Origin: Fluviirhizobium alvei
GTDB taxonomy: Bacteria > Pseudomonadota > Alphaproteobacteria > Rhizobiales > Rhizobiaceae
Assembly (NCBI RefSeq): GCF_030551875.1
Contig: NZ_JAUOZU010000020.1
Coordinates: forward strand, 27,982-91,981
Length of the DNA stretch: 64,000 nucleotides
Reading direction: 5' to 3'
Part shown: positions 43,195-52,066 of the stretch, in pieces
How the letters are laid out: each line of letters opens with the position of its first letter
Position numbering within the stretch: the stretch's first letter is position 1
Notes under the pieces: model-generated
Database searches by the model: none
Seen by the model: only the letters and a program-made list of their open reading frames with translations
Told to the model about the DNA's origin: nothing
Program-made: the position numbers and the translations under genes

Positions 43195-44169
43195 TCACAG
43201 CTGAACTCCCTGTTTCAGATCACGGCGGGCTTCGTGCCGGGGCTTGAACTTCTCGGCGAGCCGCTGGCCAAGGCCGATAAGGCCGCTCGGTGAAAAGACC
43301 ATCAGCACGATCACCAGGGCGGAATAGATGATGAGATAGTATCCCTCGGTGAAGCGCAGAAGTTCCGGCAACAGAATGACCACGGCGGCGCCAAGCATCG
43401 GGCCGAAGAAAAAGCCGGAACCACCGACCACGACCATCAGCAGAAGCTTGAGCGAGTGAATGAGCGCAAAGCTGCCTGGCTCGATGAACTGCACGAGCGG
43501 AGCCTGCAGTGCGCCGGCAAGGCCACCGAAGGCCGAGCCGATGGCAAAGGCGAGCAGAGTCTGGCGCCGGATCTTGAGGCCGAGGCTTTCTGCCCGGATC
43601 GGATTCTCGCGCAATGCCTTGAAGGCGCGGCCCCAGGGTGAACGCAGGATCCACCAGAGCGAGCCGGCGGCCAGCAGGAAGCAGACCAGCGAGAAATAGT
43701 AGAAGGCCATGTTGCTTTCGGTGGAGAAGCCGAAGAAGGACGGGCGCTCCATGCCGCTCAGACCGAAGGAGCCACCGGTGATCTCCTCCTCGTTGCGCAG
43801 CACGAGAAACAACAGTGTGTTGAAGGCGAGCGTCACGAAAGCAAGGAAGTGATGCTGGACCCTGAGCGCCGGATAGCCGAGCACGAGGCCAACGACGAAG
43901 CTTGCGGCAATCGAGACGAGCACGGCGAGACCCCAGTGGATGCCGGCCAGCGTCATCAGCGAGGTGATGTAGGCACCGATGCCCATGAAGGCCGCCTGGG
44001 CGAGGCTCACCTGTCCGGCATAGCCGAGCGTCAGGTTGAGCCCCATGGCGGCGATGGAAAACAGCAGCCACGAGCAGAGCGTGTAGACGATGTAGTTGCC
44101 CTGGCCGATGGGCGCGACGACGAGGGCCGCGATGCCGAGGGCAAGAAGGACGGGTTGGAGGCGGATCAT
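43195..44169 (-). CDS. livM: Branched-chain-amino-acid-type ABC importer permease, LivM family
   Basis: 324 residues from the ATG at 44169. The open frame running to 45126 belongs to a different reading of livH. About 8-9 hydrophobic segments, with NLTLGYAGQVSLAQAAFMGIGAYITSL and a C-terminal FGGLAGALQAPLVQFIEPGSFALIHSLKLLLMVVVGGSG. Its ATG overlaps the stop of livH by 4 bp. It forms the channel with LivH. Confidence 0.93.
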   Translation of the reverse strand: MIRLQPVLLALGIAALVVAPIGQGNYIVYTLCSWLLFSIAAMGLNLTLGYAGQVSLAQAAFMGIGAYITSLMTLAGIHWGLAVLVSIAASFVVGLVLGYPALRVQHHFLAFVTLAFNTLLFLVLRNEEEITGGSFGLSGMERPSFFGFSTESNMAFYYFSLVCFLLAAGSLWWILRSPWGRAFKALRENPIRAESLGLKIRRQTLLAFAIGSAFGGLAGALQAPLVQFIEPGSFALIHSLKLLLMVVVGGSGFFFGPMLGAAVVILLPELLRFTEGYYLIIYSALVIVLMVFSPSGLIGLGQRLAEKFKPRHEARRDLKQGVQL

Positions 44170-45044
44170 ACGGTTCTCCCTTCCGGGGTGCCGAGCAGGC
44201 CCTGCGGGCGCAGCAGGATGATGGCGATGAGTAGGATGAGCGGCATGGCCGAGCGATATTCCGCAGAGATGTAGACGGCGGAGAAGTTGTCGATCACTCC
44301 GATCAGTAATCCTCCGACCAATGCGCCGCGGATCTGGTTGAAACCGCCGACGATGGCGGCGATGAAGGCGACGAGGCCGAGTGTTTCGCCATTGGAAAAC
44401 TTGGCGAGGTAGATCGGCGAAATCAGCACCGAGGCAATGGTGGCGAGCGCTGCATTGATCAGAAAGGTGTAGAGCACCATGCGCTTGACATTGACGCCGA
44501 GGATCTGGGCAACGGCGGGGTTCTGGGCGCTCGCCTGCATGCAACGGCCGGTGCGGGTGCGGTTGAGAAAGAGTTGCAGGCCGCCAATCGCCAGCATGGA
44601 AACGACAAGATTGCCGATATCCTGAAGGGAAACGCTGGCGCCCGCGACATGGTAGACCGTCTGCGGGAAGATCGCCGGAAACGGTTGCGCCGTGGCGCCA
44701 TAGAATTCCTTGACGCTTTCTTTCATCAGAAGACCGAGCGCAATGGTCGCGATGACCAGCGGCAGGGTGCCGTGCGGCAGCATCGGCTCGACGATCAGCC
44801 GCTTGAAGGCGACGCCGAGGATAAGGAGCGACAGGGCCAGCGCCAGAAAGACGGAGGACCAGAGCGGTAGGCCGAAGACGGTCATGCCGACGAGCACGAA
44901 GAAGGCCGGCAGCATCACGAATTCGCCCTGGGCGAAATTGATGGTTTGCGACGCTTGCCACAGCAGCGTGAAACCGACCGCGGCGAGCGCATAGATGGAA
45001 CCGGCGGCAAGGCCGGAAATGAGAATCTGGATAAGCTCGGCCAT
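44166..45044 (-). CDS. livH: Branched-chain-amino-acid-type ABC importer permease, LivH family
   Basis: 292 residues starting MAELIQILISGLAAGSIYALAAVGFTLLWQASQTINFAQGEFVMLPAFF, the canonical LivH N-terminus. The GFNQIRGALVGGLLIGVIDNFSAVYI stretch near the C-terminus is conserved in the family. The binding-protein gene precedes it by 87 bp, with a stem-loop in between. Confidence 0.93.
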   Translation of the reverse strand: MAELIQILISGLAAGSIYALAAVGFTLLWQASQTINFAQGEFVMLPAFFVLVGMTVFGLPLWSSVFLALALSLLILGVAFKRLIVEPMLPHGTLPLVIATIALGLLMKESVKEFYGATAQPFPAIFPQTVYHVAGASVSLQDIGNLVVSMLAIGGLQLFLNRTRTGRCMQASAQNPAVAQILGVNVKRMVLYTFLINAALATIASVLISPIYLAKFSNGETLGLVAFIAAIVGGFNQIRGALVGGLLIGVIDNFSAVYISAEYRSAMPLILLIAIILLRPQGLLGTPEGRTV

Positions 45045-45095
45045 GGGTTCGTCCTCGGGGGCTGGTGGTCGGCTCTAGGAAAGCATCGGATGGGG

Positions 45096-45117
45096 ACCGG
45101 CGGCGCGAGCCGCCGGT
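45096..45117 (-). terminator. Intercistronic stem-loop after livK
   Basis: ACCGGCGGC (45096-45104) is inverted perfectly at 45109-45117 with a GCGA tetraloop. It lies between the binding-protein and permease genes. The loop type and lack of a T-run favour mRNA stabilisation or partial attenuation. Confidence 0.55.
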
Positions 45118-45131
45118 GGGGTTCATGCGGC

Positions 45132-46262
45132 TCAGTTCGCCGGCAAGATGGCGTCGACAACCTGCTTGCCGTTCTCGACCTTGACGAAGAAGCTCTCGCG
45201 AGACATTTCGCCGGTTTCGTCCCAGCTCACATCCATGAGAACACCGGGATATTCGGATGCCTTGAGCGTCAGGCCATGCATTTTTTCGGCGATTGCCTTG
45301 CTGTCGGGACTACCCACCATTTCGGTGACATATTTGAGCGTCCAGGCGGCGATATAGCCTTTGATGGCATTGTGGTCCGGCGTGTACTTGAACTTGGTCT
45401 TGAAGCGTTCGACCATTTCCTTGAGTGCCGGAATATCGGCGTCCGGTGTCAGGCCCACATGACCCATGGCGCCGTTTGCTGCATCGCCGGCAAGCTCGAT
45501 CACCTTGTGGCCGATCAGCGTGGTTTCGCCGAGCAGCGGCTTGTCGAGGCCCTGCTTGCGGGCTTCGCGCAGGAAGCGGGCGCTTTCTTCTTCGGTGTAA
45601 TAGACGAAGAAGGCTTCCGCGTCGGAATTCTTCAGCTTCAGCACGTCAGCGGAGAAATCGGCCTGCGCCTGTTCGGATGGCACATCGACGACGATCTCAA
45701 GGCCGGCTTTCTGGGCTTCGTCGAGGAATGCCTGATGGCCGCCCTTGCCGAATTCGGTATTGGCCCAGGCCACGCCGACCTTCTTCACGCCCATCTTCTC
45801 GATCATATATTTCACGAGTTTCGGCACGCCCTTCTGGGAACCGAAAGCGGTGCGGAAGATGTAGGGGTTGCCCTTGGCGGTGATCGAAGGCGCTTCCGAC
45901 CCGGTGAACTGCGGAATGCCATATTGTTTGGCAACCATCATGTTGACCACGGTCGAGGACGAGAACACCGTTCCGGTAATGGCATAGATGCCATCGTCGA
46001 TCGCTTTCTGCACCATGGCGCGGGAGACCTGCGGATCGGTCTGGCTGTCATATTCGAGAACGCTGACCGGCTCCTTGAGAATACCGCCGGCGGCATTGAT
46101 TTCCTCGAAGCCCATTTTCACGCCGTCGCGGAAATTGGTTCCGGCGGCCGCACCCGGTCCCGACAATTCTACGATGGAGCCGACCTTGAGCTCGGCCAGC
46201 GCCGGTACCGCGGTGCAGGCCAACAGAATTGCGGCTGTTGAAAGCAGTTTCCTGATCATCAT
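45132..46262 (-). CDS. livK: ABC importer periplasmic binding protein, LivK-like
   Basis: 376 residues from the ATG at 46262 behind GGGAGGAAG (upstream frame rejected). Signal peptide MMIRKLLSTAAILLACTAVPALA. Peripla_BP_6 fold: KVGSIVELSGPGAAAGTNFRDGVKMGFEEINAAGGI, TGTVFSSSTVVNMMVAKQYGIPQFTGSEAPSIT, and later VGVAWANTEFGKGG. The ligand may be an aromatic or cyclic acid, given that an AroE-like gene sits just upstream. The 140-bp gap to that gene (46263-46402) shows no clear site. Confidence 0.92.
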   Translation of the reverse strand: MMIRKLLSTAAILLACTAVPALAELKVGSIVELSGPGAAAGTNFRDGVKMGFEEINAAGGILKEPVSVLEYDSQTDPQVSRAMVQKAIDDGIYAITGTVFSSSTVVNMMVAKQYGIPQFTGSEAPSITAKGNPYIFRTAFGSQKGVPKLVKYMIEKMGVKKVGVAWANTEFGKGGHQAFLDEAQKAGLEIVVDVPSEQAQADFSADVLKLKNSDAEAFFVYYTEEESARFLREARKQGLDKPLLGETTLIGHKVIELAGDAANGAMGHVGLTPDADIPALKEMVERFKTKFKYTPDHNAIKGYIAAWTLKYVTEMVGSPDSKAIAEKMHGLTLKASEYPGVLMDVSWDETGEMSRESFFVKVENGKQVVDAILPAN

Positions 46263-46402
46263 CTTCCTCCCGTGAATGATCCTATCAAAAAATCCGGCAG
46301 CGGTCCTCATGACGACTGCTCGGAATGCGACCGCCCTTGAACTTCTCCCGGGGCAGGCGAATTCTTCCATCCCTTTGTTTCGATGCGGCTACGCTGCCGC
46401 CT

Positions 46403-47215
46403 TCAGGCGTCGATCGAACGCATCCCCATCAGGAGTTCCGCAAGCAGAACCGCCTGGGCGTTGAACATTCCCGAACCCGGCATGGTGCCGCAGCCTGCGG
46501 CACGCGCAGCGGCGATCAACGGCGGCACCGCCGGTCGCGTCACCACATCGGCGACGAATTGTTGCGGCGTCAGGAATTCCGCCTGGACAGGCAGGGGATC
46601 TCCCTCTCGCATGCCGAGCGGCGTTGCATTGGCAATGAGCGCAAAACCGCGCGGATCCGTGCTGCCGGCCCGCGCCTTGCCCGGAAAGGCCTCGTTCAGC
46701 CGCGCAAGAAGTGCATCGCGCTTGCCCGCATCGATATCGTGAAGCGCAAGTTCGGTGGCGCCGCGCGCCAGAATTTCATAGGCGATGGCCGAGCCTGCTC
46801 CCCCCGCGCCGATCAGGAGTGCCGGTTTGCCGGACACGTCGAAACCTTCCGCTGCAATGCCATCGAGATAGCCGTGGCCGTCGGTCGCATCGCCGATCCA
46901 GTCGTCGCCGTCGCGGATCATGATGTTGACCGCGCCTGATGCCCTGGCGCGTGCCGATGCACGGGCGCAGAAGGCAAGGCAGGCGACCTTGTGGGGAACC
47001 GTGACGATGATGCCATCGACATTGCGCATCGCACGGGCTTGCGCGAGCCAGCCGGCCACATCCTGCGGATGGATGTCGATCGGGACCACCATGCCGTTGA
47101 AACCTCTGTCCGCCATGATCCCGCTCAGGGATGCCGGCGATTTCACCTGCCCGATCGGATGGCCGATGATCGGAAAGATCCGGGTTTCTCCGTCGATCTT
47201 CAATTGCTGCGTCAT
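46403..47215 (-). CDS. Shikimate-dehydrogenase-like protein (second AroE paralogue)
   Basis: 270 residues from the ATG at 47215 behind GGAGGA. Substrate-domain motif IIGHPIGQVKSPASLSGIMADRGFNG. Catalytic Lys likely in GIIVTVPHKVACL; the Asp in GDATDGHGYLDGI. Nucleotide turn ALLIGAGGAGSAIAYEIL. The GQVKSP motif has Ser/Pro as in AroE, but the overall sequence is distant from the AroE-like protein at 27881, so a cyclitol or hydroxy-acid dehydrogenase role is possible. It sits between a SDR-like epimerase and a Liv importer, and so is probably catabolic. Confidence 0.85.
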   Translation of the reverse strand: MTQQLKIDGETRIFPIIGHPIGQVKSPASLSGIMADRGFNGMVVPIDIHPQDVAGWLAQARAMRNVDGIIVTVPHKVACLAFCARASARARASGAVNIMIRDGDDWIGDATDGHGYLDGIAAEGFDVSGKPALLIGAGGAGSAIAYEILARGATELALHDIDAGKRDALLARLNEAFPGKARAGSTDPRGFALIANATPLGMREGDPLPVQAEFLTPQQFVADVVTRPAVPPLIAAARAAGCGTMPGSGMFNAQAVLLAELLMGMRSIDA

Positions 47216-47324
47216 GCATTCCTCCCGAGGCGCGGGCCAACGCTTGCCCGGCCACTTTCGTGATAGACAGAACCATGGTCCCCGCCGCCGGGAAATGGAT
47301 GATGGGACCGAAACATTGGACGAT

Positions 47325-48209
47325 TCATTGAACGGTCCCCGCCGAGAGCGCGGCAATCGTCTGCGCAATGCCGGCAGCAATTTCCGTCGCAGGCTGCGGT
47401 CCGAGGAAGGCAGGCGCCGGATCGGATGCCAGATCAGCGGGAATGCGCAGAGGCTCGCCGCGAACGGTAATGCCGTCCCAGCCGGTCTGGCGGGCAAGTT
47501 CGCTGACGAAAGCATCCATCTCAGCGATGTCGCCTGCCATCGTCAAAGCAGTCGCGCCCTCAAGCGGCACTGTCATCGCACTCGTGAGCATCCGCGCCAC
47601 GTCATCGACGAAGACGAAGCCGACGCGGCCGGAAAATCGGATTTCCGCCGGGGTTCTGGCGACGGATGCAGCAATCGCGATCGATGGTCCCGCAGCGATT
47701 CCTGCGCTGATGCCGTGGCCATAGATGATGTAGGGGCGCAGTCCGAGGCTCGGAACGCCGTAATCCAGCTGCCAGGCGCGGGCTACCCCTTCGATCGCGA
47801 GCTTTGTCGCGCCATAGACTGTCATCGGTTTGGGATTGACCGCATCCTCGGGGCCAAAGACGCCCGCCGTGCTCAGGTAGGCGACCGGCAGTCGGCCCAC
47901 TTTGGCGGCCTCGAAAACATTGATGCTGCCGATCAGGTTGACCCGTGTCGCAAGCACCGGATCGCGAGCGCAATCGACCGTCATCAGACCGACGAGATGG
48001 ACGATACCGCCGCAATCTCTTGCCGCTGCTTGAACGGCGGCGGCATCGGTAATGTCACCGGTAATGATTTCGACTTCGGCGGCGCACGCAAGACGCTCCG
48101 GGCGCGGCGCAAGATCGAATATCCGCACCTGATGGCCGGCCTTCAAGAGTGACGCGACGGTCCGGAGACCGACAAAACCGGTGCCGCCGGTGACGAGGAT
48201 TCGGCTCAT
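47325..48209 (-). CDS. NAD-dependent epimerase/dehydratase family protein
   Basis: 294 residues, extended SDR fold. N-terminal MSRILVTGGTGFVGLRTVASLLKAGHQVRIFD with the GxxGxxG turn, then the VYGATKLAIEGVARAW YxxxK active site. It overlaps the flavoprotein gene stop by 4 bp (ATGA), so the two are translated together. The substrate may be a ring hydroxyl or sugar-like compound; no close family is recognised. Confidence 0.87.
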   Translation of the reverse strand: MSRILVTGGTGFVGLRTVASLLKAGHQVRIFDLAPRPERLACAAEVEIITGDITDAAAVQAAARDCGGIVHLVGLMTVDCARDPVLATRVNLIGSINVFEAAKVGRLPVAYLSTAGVFGPEDAVNPKPMTVYGATKLAIEGVARAWQLDYGVPSLGLRPYIIYGHGISAGIAAGPSIAIAASVARTPAEIRFSGRVGFVFVDDVARMLTSAMTVPLEGATALTMAGDIAEMDAFVSELARQTGWDGITVRGEPLRIPADLASDPAPAFLGPQPATEIAAGIAQTIAALSAGTVQ

Positions 48210-49936
48210 ACCGCTTCTCCCCGCCGTGCTGCCATCGCACGTTGGGCCGCATGGCGGGCGGCAATGGCGCCGAAAACGATTGCCGGACCGATGGTAATGC
48301 CTGGTCCGGGATAGACGCCGCCCATGATCGACTGCAGATCGTTGCCGCAGGCATAGAGCCCTTCGATGACGGATCCGTCTTCGCGCAGGAGCCGGGCGCT
48401 CTCGTCGCCCACCAGGCCCATGGCCGAACCGATGTCGCCCGGCCAGAGTTTCACTGCATAATAAGGTGCCGTATCGAGCGTTCCGAGCGTCGGATTGGGC
48501 CCATGCGTCGGGTCGCCATTCGCCTTTTCATAGACGGTGGTGCCGCGGGCAAAATCGGCATCGATGCCGGTCTTCGCATAGGCGTTCATGCGGGAAACGC
48601 TGTCCTTCAGGCCATCCGCATCGATGCCGAGCTTCTGCGCCAAATCATCGAGCGTTGCACCTTCCGTAAGATAGCCGTCGGCAAGATAGGGCTTGATGTT
48701 GGCGCCGCCCGGCCGGATCATGCCCATGCCATAGGTCTTCAGTGCGCGTGCATCGGCGATAAGATAGGTCGGCACATGGCTGCCGTCCTTGTTGGTCGCA
48801 TACATGGCGGAGACGAACTGGTGGTAGCTGGTGCTTTCATTGACAAAGCGCATGCCATCGCGCCCGACCGAGATGATCCCTGGCTTGGACCGATCGAAGA
48901 CGAAATGCGGGAACACGGCCATCGAGCCATCCGGTCGCCTGCGGTGCGACACCGGCGCCCAGAAGCAGGGCTGGGCGCCCGAGGTTCCGTGATGAGCACC
49001 GGCGGCAAAGGCGAGATCGTGCAGAGTGCCGGTATGGCCGGGGGCGGACGGGCTGAACTCCGGCGCCGGATGCGGCAGCTTTTCGGTCCGCATCTTTGGA
49101 TGGCGTGCGAAGCCGCCGGACGCAAGCACGACGCCGCCCGCAACCGAAATGCGTTTGTCGATGCCATTCTGGTGCAAGCTGATGCCCGTGACGCCATGCG
49201 TATCCGTCGCGAAGGCTGTGGTTTCGGTCTCGGTCAGAATATCGACGCCAAGCTTGTTGGCGGTCATCAGCATGCGGCCGATCAGGGCGTTGCCCATGAG
49301 CAGGCGCGGATCGCGACCATGGCGCATCTTGCCGAGATAGTAGCGACCAATCAGCCGCGCCGAATAGGCAGCCGATTTCAGCGATTTGCCCATCTTCATC
49401 AGGTGGGCGATATCGTCTCGATCGATCATCATGCCGCCGAGAATGGTGAATTCCGGGATTGGCGGTCGGATGAGAGCGAGATCAGCTCCGAGATCGCCAG
49501 CCTCGAATGGCATCGGTTCCAGGGCGCGGCCGAAGGATGTCGCACCCTCCAGCTCGTATAGATAGTCGGGATGGAAGGGACGGGGCCGGAAATGGACGTC
49601 CGTCCTGTTTTCCAGCGTATCGATGACGTCCGGTCCGGCTGCCAGAAATGCCTCGCGCAGCGCTTTCGGACTGCGATTTCCAACCGCACGGTCAAGGAAG
49701 CCCGAGACTTTCTCGCGGCTATCATCGGCGCCGATGGCGCGGGAATGGCGTGTAAGCGGAATCCAGGTGGTCGCAGCGGAAAAAGCGGTGGTGCCACCAA
49801 GATATTCCGTCCGCTCCACCAACAGGACCCGCATGCCCTCAAGGGCGGCAAAGATAGCGGCGGACATGCCGCCGGCGCCGGCACCGAGAATAACAACATC
49901 GTAGGTTTGCCTGATCTCGGCCAGTGCTTTTTGCAT
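48206..49936 (-). CDS. FAD-dependent dehydrogenase, 3-ketosteroid-delta1-dehydrogenase-like (copy B)
   Basis: 576 residues from the ATG at 49936 behind GGAGAGGAG; the longer open frame crosses the promoter. FAD motif YDVVILGAGAGGMSAAIFAALEG, then TEYLGGTTAFSAATTWIPLTRH. The RFVNESTSYHQF motif and C-terminal APYYAVKLWPGDIGSAMGL and VYPGPGITIGPAIVFG correspond to those of copies A and C. It heads the operon epimerase, AroE-like, livK-H-M-G-F, and faces a divergent Idh/MocA gene. It probably desaturates or aromatises a cyclic ketone or hydroxy acid. Confidence 0.88.
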   Translation of the reverse strand: MQKALAEIRQTYDVVILGAGAGGMSAAIFAALEGMRVLLVERTEYLGGTTAFSAATTWIPLTRHSRAIGADDSREKVSGFLDRAVGNRSPKALREAFLAAGPDVIDTLENRTDVHFRPRPFHPDYLYELEGATSFGRALEPMPFEAGDLGADLALIRPPIPEFTILGGMMIDRDDIAHLMKMGKSLKSAAYSARLIGRYYLGKMRHGRDPRLLMGNALIGRMLMTANKLGVDILTETETTAFATDTHGVTGISLHQNGIDKRISVAGGVVLASGGFARHPKMRTEKLPHPAPEFSPSAPGHTGTLHDLAFAAGAHHGTSGAQPCFWAPVSHRRRPDGSMAVFPHFVFDRSKPGIISVGRDGMRFVNESTSYHQFVSAMYATNKDGSHVPTYLIADARALKTYGMGMIRPGGANIKPYLADGYLTEGATLDDLAQKLGIDADGLKDSVSRMNAYAKTGIDADFARGTTVYEKANGDPTHGPNPTLGTLDTAPYYAVKLWPGDIGSAMGLVGDESARLLREDGSVIEGLYACGNDLQSIMGGVYPGPGITIGPAIVFGAIAARHAAQRAMAARRGEAV

Positions 49937-49992
49937 GCGGTTCTCCTCTCCGAGTCCCAATCGCTCAGATGCTCCGGGTTCACCATTGCAAA

Positions 49993-50031
49993 AAATGGAA
50001 TGTGATTCAAGAATAAAAAGTAGTTCCATTT
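49993..50031. promoter_or_regulatory. Inverted half-sites AAATGGAA / TTCCATTT in the divergent promoter
   Basis: AAATGGAA (49993-50000) and TTCCATTT (50024-50031) are inverted 8-mers with 23 bases between, set in an AT-rich stretch of the 140-bp gap between divergent genes at 49936 and 50077. IclR-family sites often contain TGGAA/TTCCA-like halves, and an IclR gene lies at 51171 in the rightward operon; it probably binds here. Confidence 0.45.
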
Positions 50032-50076
50032 CTGTTTTTCGTCTGCTATTCGTCGAGACAGGATCGGGAGGATCAC

Positions 50077-51174
50077 ATGCCGCAGCCAATCGAAATCGCT
50101 GTCATCGGAGCAGGCGCCATCGGTCGTACGCATATCGATTCGATCGGGCGTATGTCGGGGTTCCGCTTGTCCGCGATTGTCGATCCCATGCCGGCGAGCG
50201 CTACTCTCGCCAGTGCACTCGGCGTCCCGTTATTCCCGAATGTGGAGACCATGATTGGGTCCGGCTCGGCCAGGGCCGCAATTGTCGCAACACCCAATGA
50301 GACCCATTTTCCGGTCTCGGAGGCACTGTTGCGGGCTGGAATTCCCGTGCTTCTCGAAAAGCCGGTCTCTGAAAGTCTCGCCTCGGCCCTTGGCCTGATC
50401 GCAGTTGCAGACGAGACCGGCATTCCGTTGCTCGTCGGTCATCACAGGCGTCACAACCCGATTATTCGCAAGGCACATGAAACAATCCGCTCGGGCAGAA
50501 TCGGTGAACTCGTGATGGCGACCGTCACCTGTTCGCTGGCCAAGCCAGCCTCCTATTTCGAGGCGGCCTGGCGCCGCGCACCGGGTGCAGGCGGGCCGCT
50601 TCTGATCAACCTCGTTCACGAAATCGATCTTCTCAGGCATTTTTTCGGTGAAATAGCCACCGTTCAGGCAATGGCCAGCAACAAGCGGCGCGGCTTCGCC
50701 GTCGAGGATACGGCTGCGGTCTGCCTGGAGTTTGTCGGTGGCGGACTTGGAACTCTCTGCATCTCGGACGCGGCGACCGGCCCCTGGGCCTGGGATCTGT
50801 CGGCAGGTGAGAACAGGCTGCGCTTTCCTGCCCATCCGGTCACCGCGCACCATTATGCCGGCAGCCGCGCCGGACTTTCGTTGCCGGACCTTACGCTCTG
50901 GGAGCCGGAAAGTGAACCGGACTGGACGCGGGCATTGCACCCGACGAAGATCGCCGTAGAGACGGCCGATCCCTATGAGGCGCAACTGGCGCATTTCGCC
51001 GGTCTGATCCGTAACGGCGGCGCACCGCTCGTCTCGGCGCGCGATGCGACGGCAAATCTCATCGTACTCGACGCAATCGGCCAGGCGGCAGCAACCGGAC
51101 GTGTGGTTTCGGTTGACCTTTCGCCGCTGGATGCCATTAGTGGAACCATATTCAATTACGGAAATGGTCCATGA
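50077..51174 (+). CDS. Gfo/Idh/MocA-family NAD(P)-dependent oxidoreductase
   Basis: 365 residues after GGGAGG. Nucleotide turn AVIGAGAIGRTHIDSIGR, the EKPVSE motif with the conserved Lys, and a C-terminal domain with AGGPLLINLVHEIDLLRHFFG, typical of sugar or cyclitol dehydrogenases. It probably oxidises a hydroxyl on a cyclic polyol or hydroxy acid (inference from family). It overlaps the IclR gene start by 4 bp. Confidence 0.9.
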   Translation: MPQPIEIAVIGAGAIGRTHIDSIGRMSGFRLSAIVDPMPASATLASALGVPLFPNVETMIGSGSARAAIVATPNETHFPVSEALLRAGIPVLLEKPVSESLASALGLIAVADETGIPLLVGHHRRHNPIIRKAHETIRSGRIGELVMATVTCSLAKPASYFEAAWRRAPGAGGPLLINLVHEIDLLRHFFGEIATVQAMASNKRRGFAVEDTAAVCLEFVGGGLGTLCISDAATGPWAWDLSAGENRLRFPAHPVTAHHYAGSRAGLSLPDLTLWEPESEPDWTRALHPTKIAVETADPYEAQLAHFAGLIRNGGAPLVSARDATANLIVLDAIGQAAATGRVVSVDLSPLDAISGTIFNYGNGP

Positions 51175-52007
51175 GCAGCGTCCTTGAGAAATCCCTCGCC
51201 ATCATCGAACTTCTTGTCGATCACCCGACGGGGCTGCCCGTCTCGGCGATCGCCTCAGCGACCGATCAGCCTGTCAGCGGCGTCCATCGAACGCTGCAGG
51301 AACTGGGTCGCCTCGGCTATGTGCGGCAGGTGCAGGCGCAGGGCGATTACGCACTGACGATCAAATTGCCGGCAATGGGGCTAGGCTTCCTGGGGCGCGC
51401 CGGCATTACCGATGTTGCTCAACCGGTTCTGGATGCCTTGGCGGCCCGCTCGGGCGAATTGATCCGCCTCTCGGTGATCGATGGCGACCGGCTGATCTGG
51501 GTGGCGGTGGCACAGGGTGCGACACGCGGATTGCGTTACGATCCGGGCCAGGAACAGGGCGTGGTCGTGCATCTTGCCAGTTCTTCGGGCGGCAAGGCCT
51601 GGCTTGCGACGATGAGCGATGACGAAGCGCTCGCGCGGGTCGCCGCGCAGGGTCTGCTGCGGCAGGCGGATGGCGCGGGGCCAAATGCGCCGCGGAGCCT
51701 TACACTTCTTCTCGAACAATTGGCGGAAGCGCGGGCACGCGGCTACGCCACGGCGGTCGACAGCTACATCGCCGGCATGGCCGCGATGGCGGTGCCCGTC
51801 CGTTATCACGCGAATGGTCCTGTTCTTGGTTGTCTTTCCATCGCCGGTCCGGCGGTGCGGATGACGGCTGAGCGCATGGCGGAACTGGCTCCGGCGCTTC
51901 AGGCATCGGCAGCGGAACTCGGAGAAGCGGCCGCTGGGTCGCAGTATTTTCAAGCAATCGTGAAGGCCGTGGAGCCGGCTCCCGCGAAGGATCGCAAGAC
52001 CGCCTGA
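51171..52007 (+). CDS. IclR-family transcriptional regulator
   Basis: 278 residues. Winged helix VLEKSLAIIELLVDHPTGLPVSAIASATDQPVSGVHRTLQELGRLGYV, and an effector domain with GLRYDPGQEQGVVVHLASSSGGKAWLATM and MAAMAVPVRYHANGPVLGCLSIAGPAVRM. Joined to the Idh/MocA gene by ATGA overlap and followed 59 bp later by the flavoprotein gene. It likely controls the divergent pair of operons around 50 kb. Confidence 0.9.
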   Translation: MSSVLEKSLAIIELLVDHPTGLPVSAIASATDQPVSGVHRTLQELGRLGYVRQVQAQGDYALTIKLPAMGLGFLGRAGITDVAQPVLDALAARSGELIRLSVIDGDRLIWVAVAQGATRGLRYDPGQEQGVVVHLASSSGGKAWLATMSDDEALARVAAQGLLRQADGAGPNAPRSLTLLLEQLAEARARGYATAVDSYIAGMAAMAVPVRYHANGPVLGCLSIAGPAVRMTAERMAELAPALQASAAELGEAAAGSQYFQAIVKAVEPAPAKDRKTA

Positions 52008-52066
52008 GCGGTCTGCCGTTCCATTGCCGGGATGTCCCGACGCCACGTGCCCGCAAGTGGGGATGA

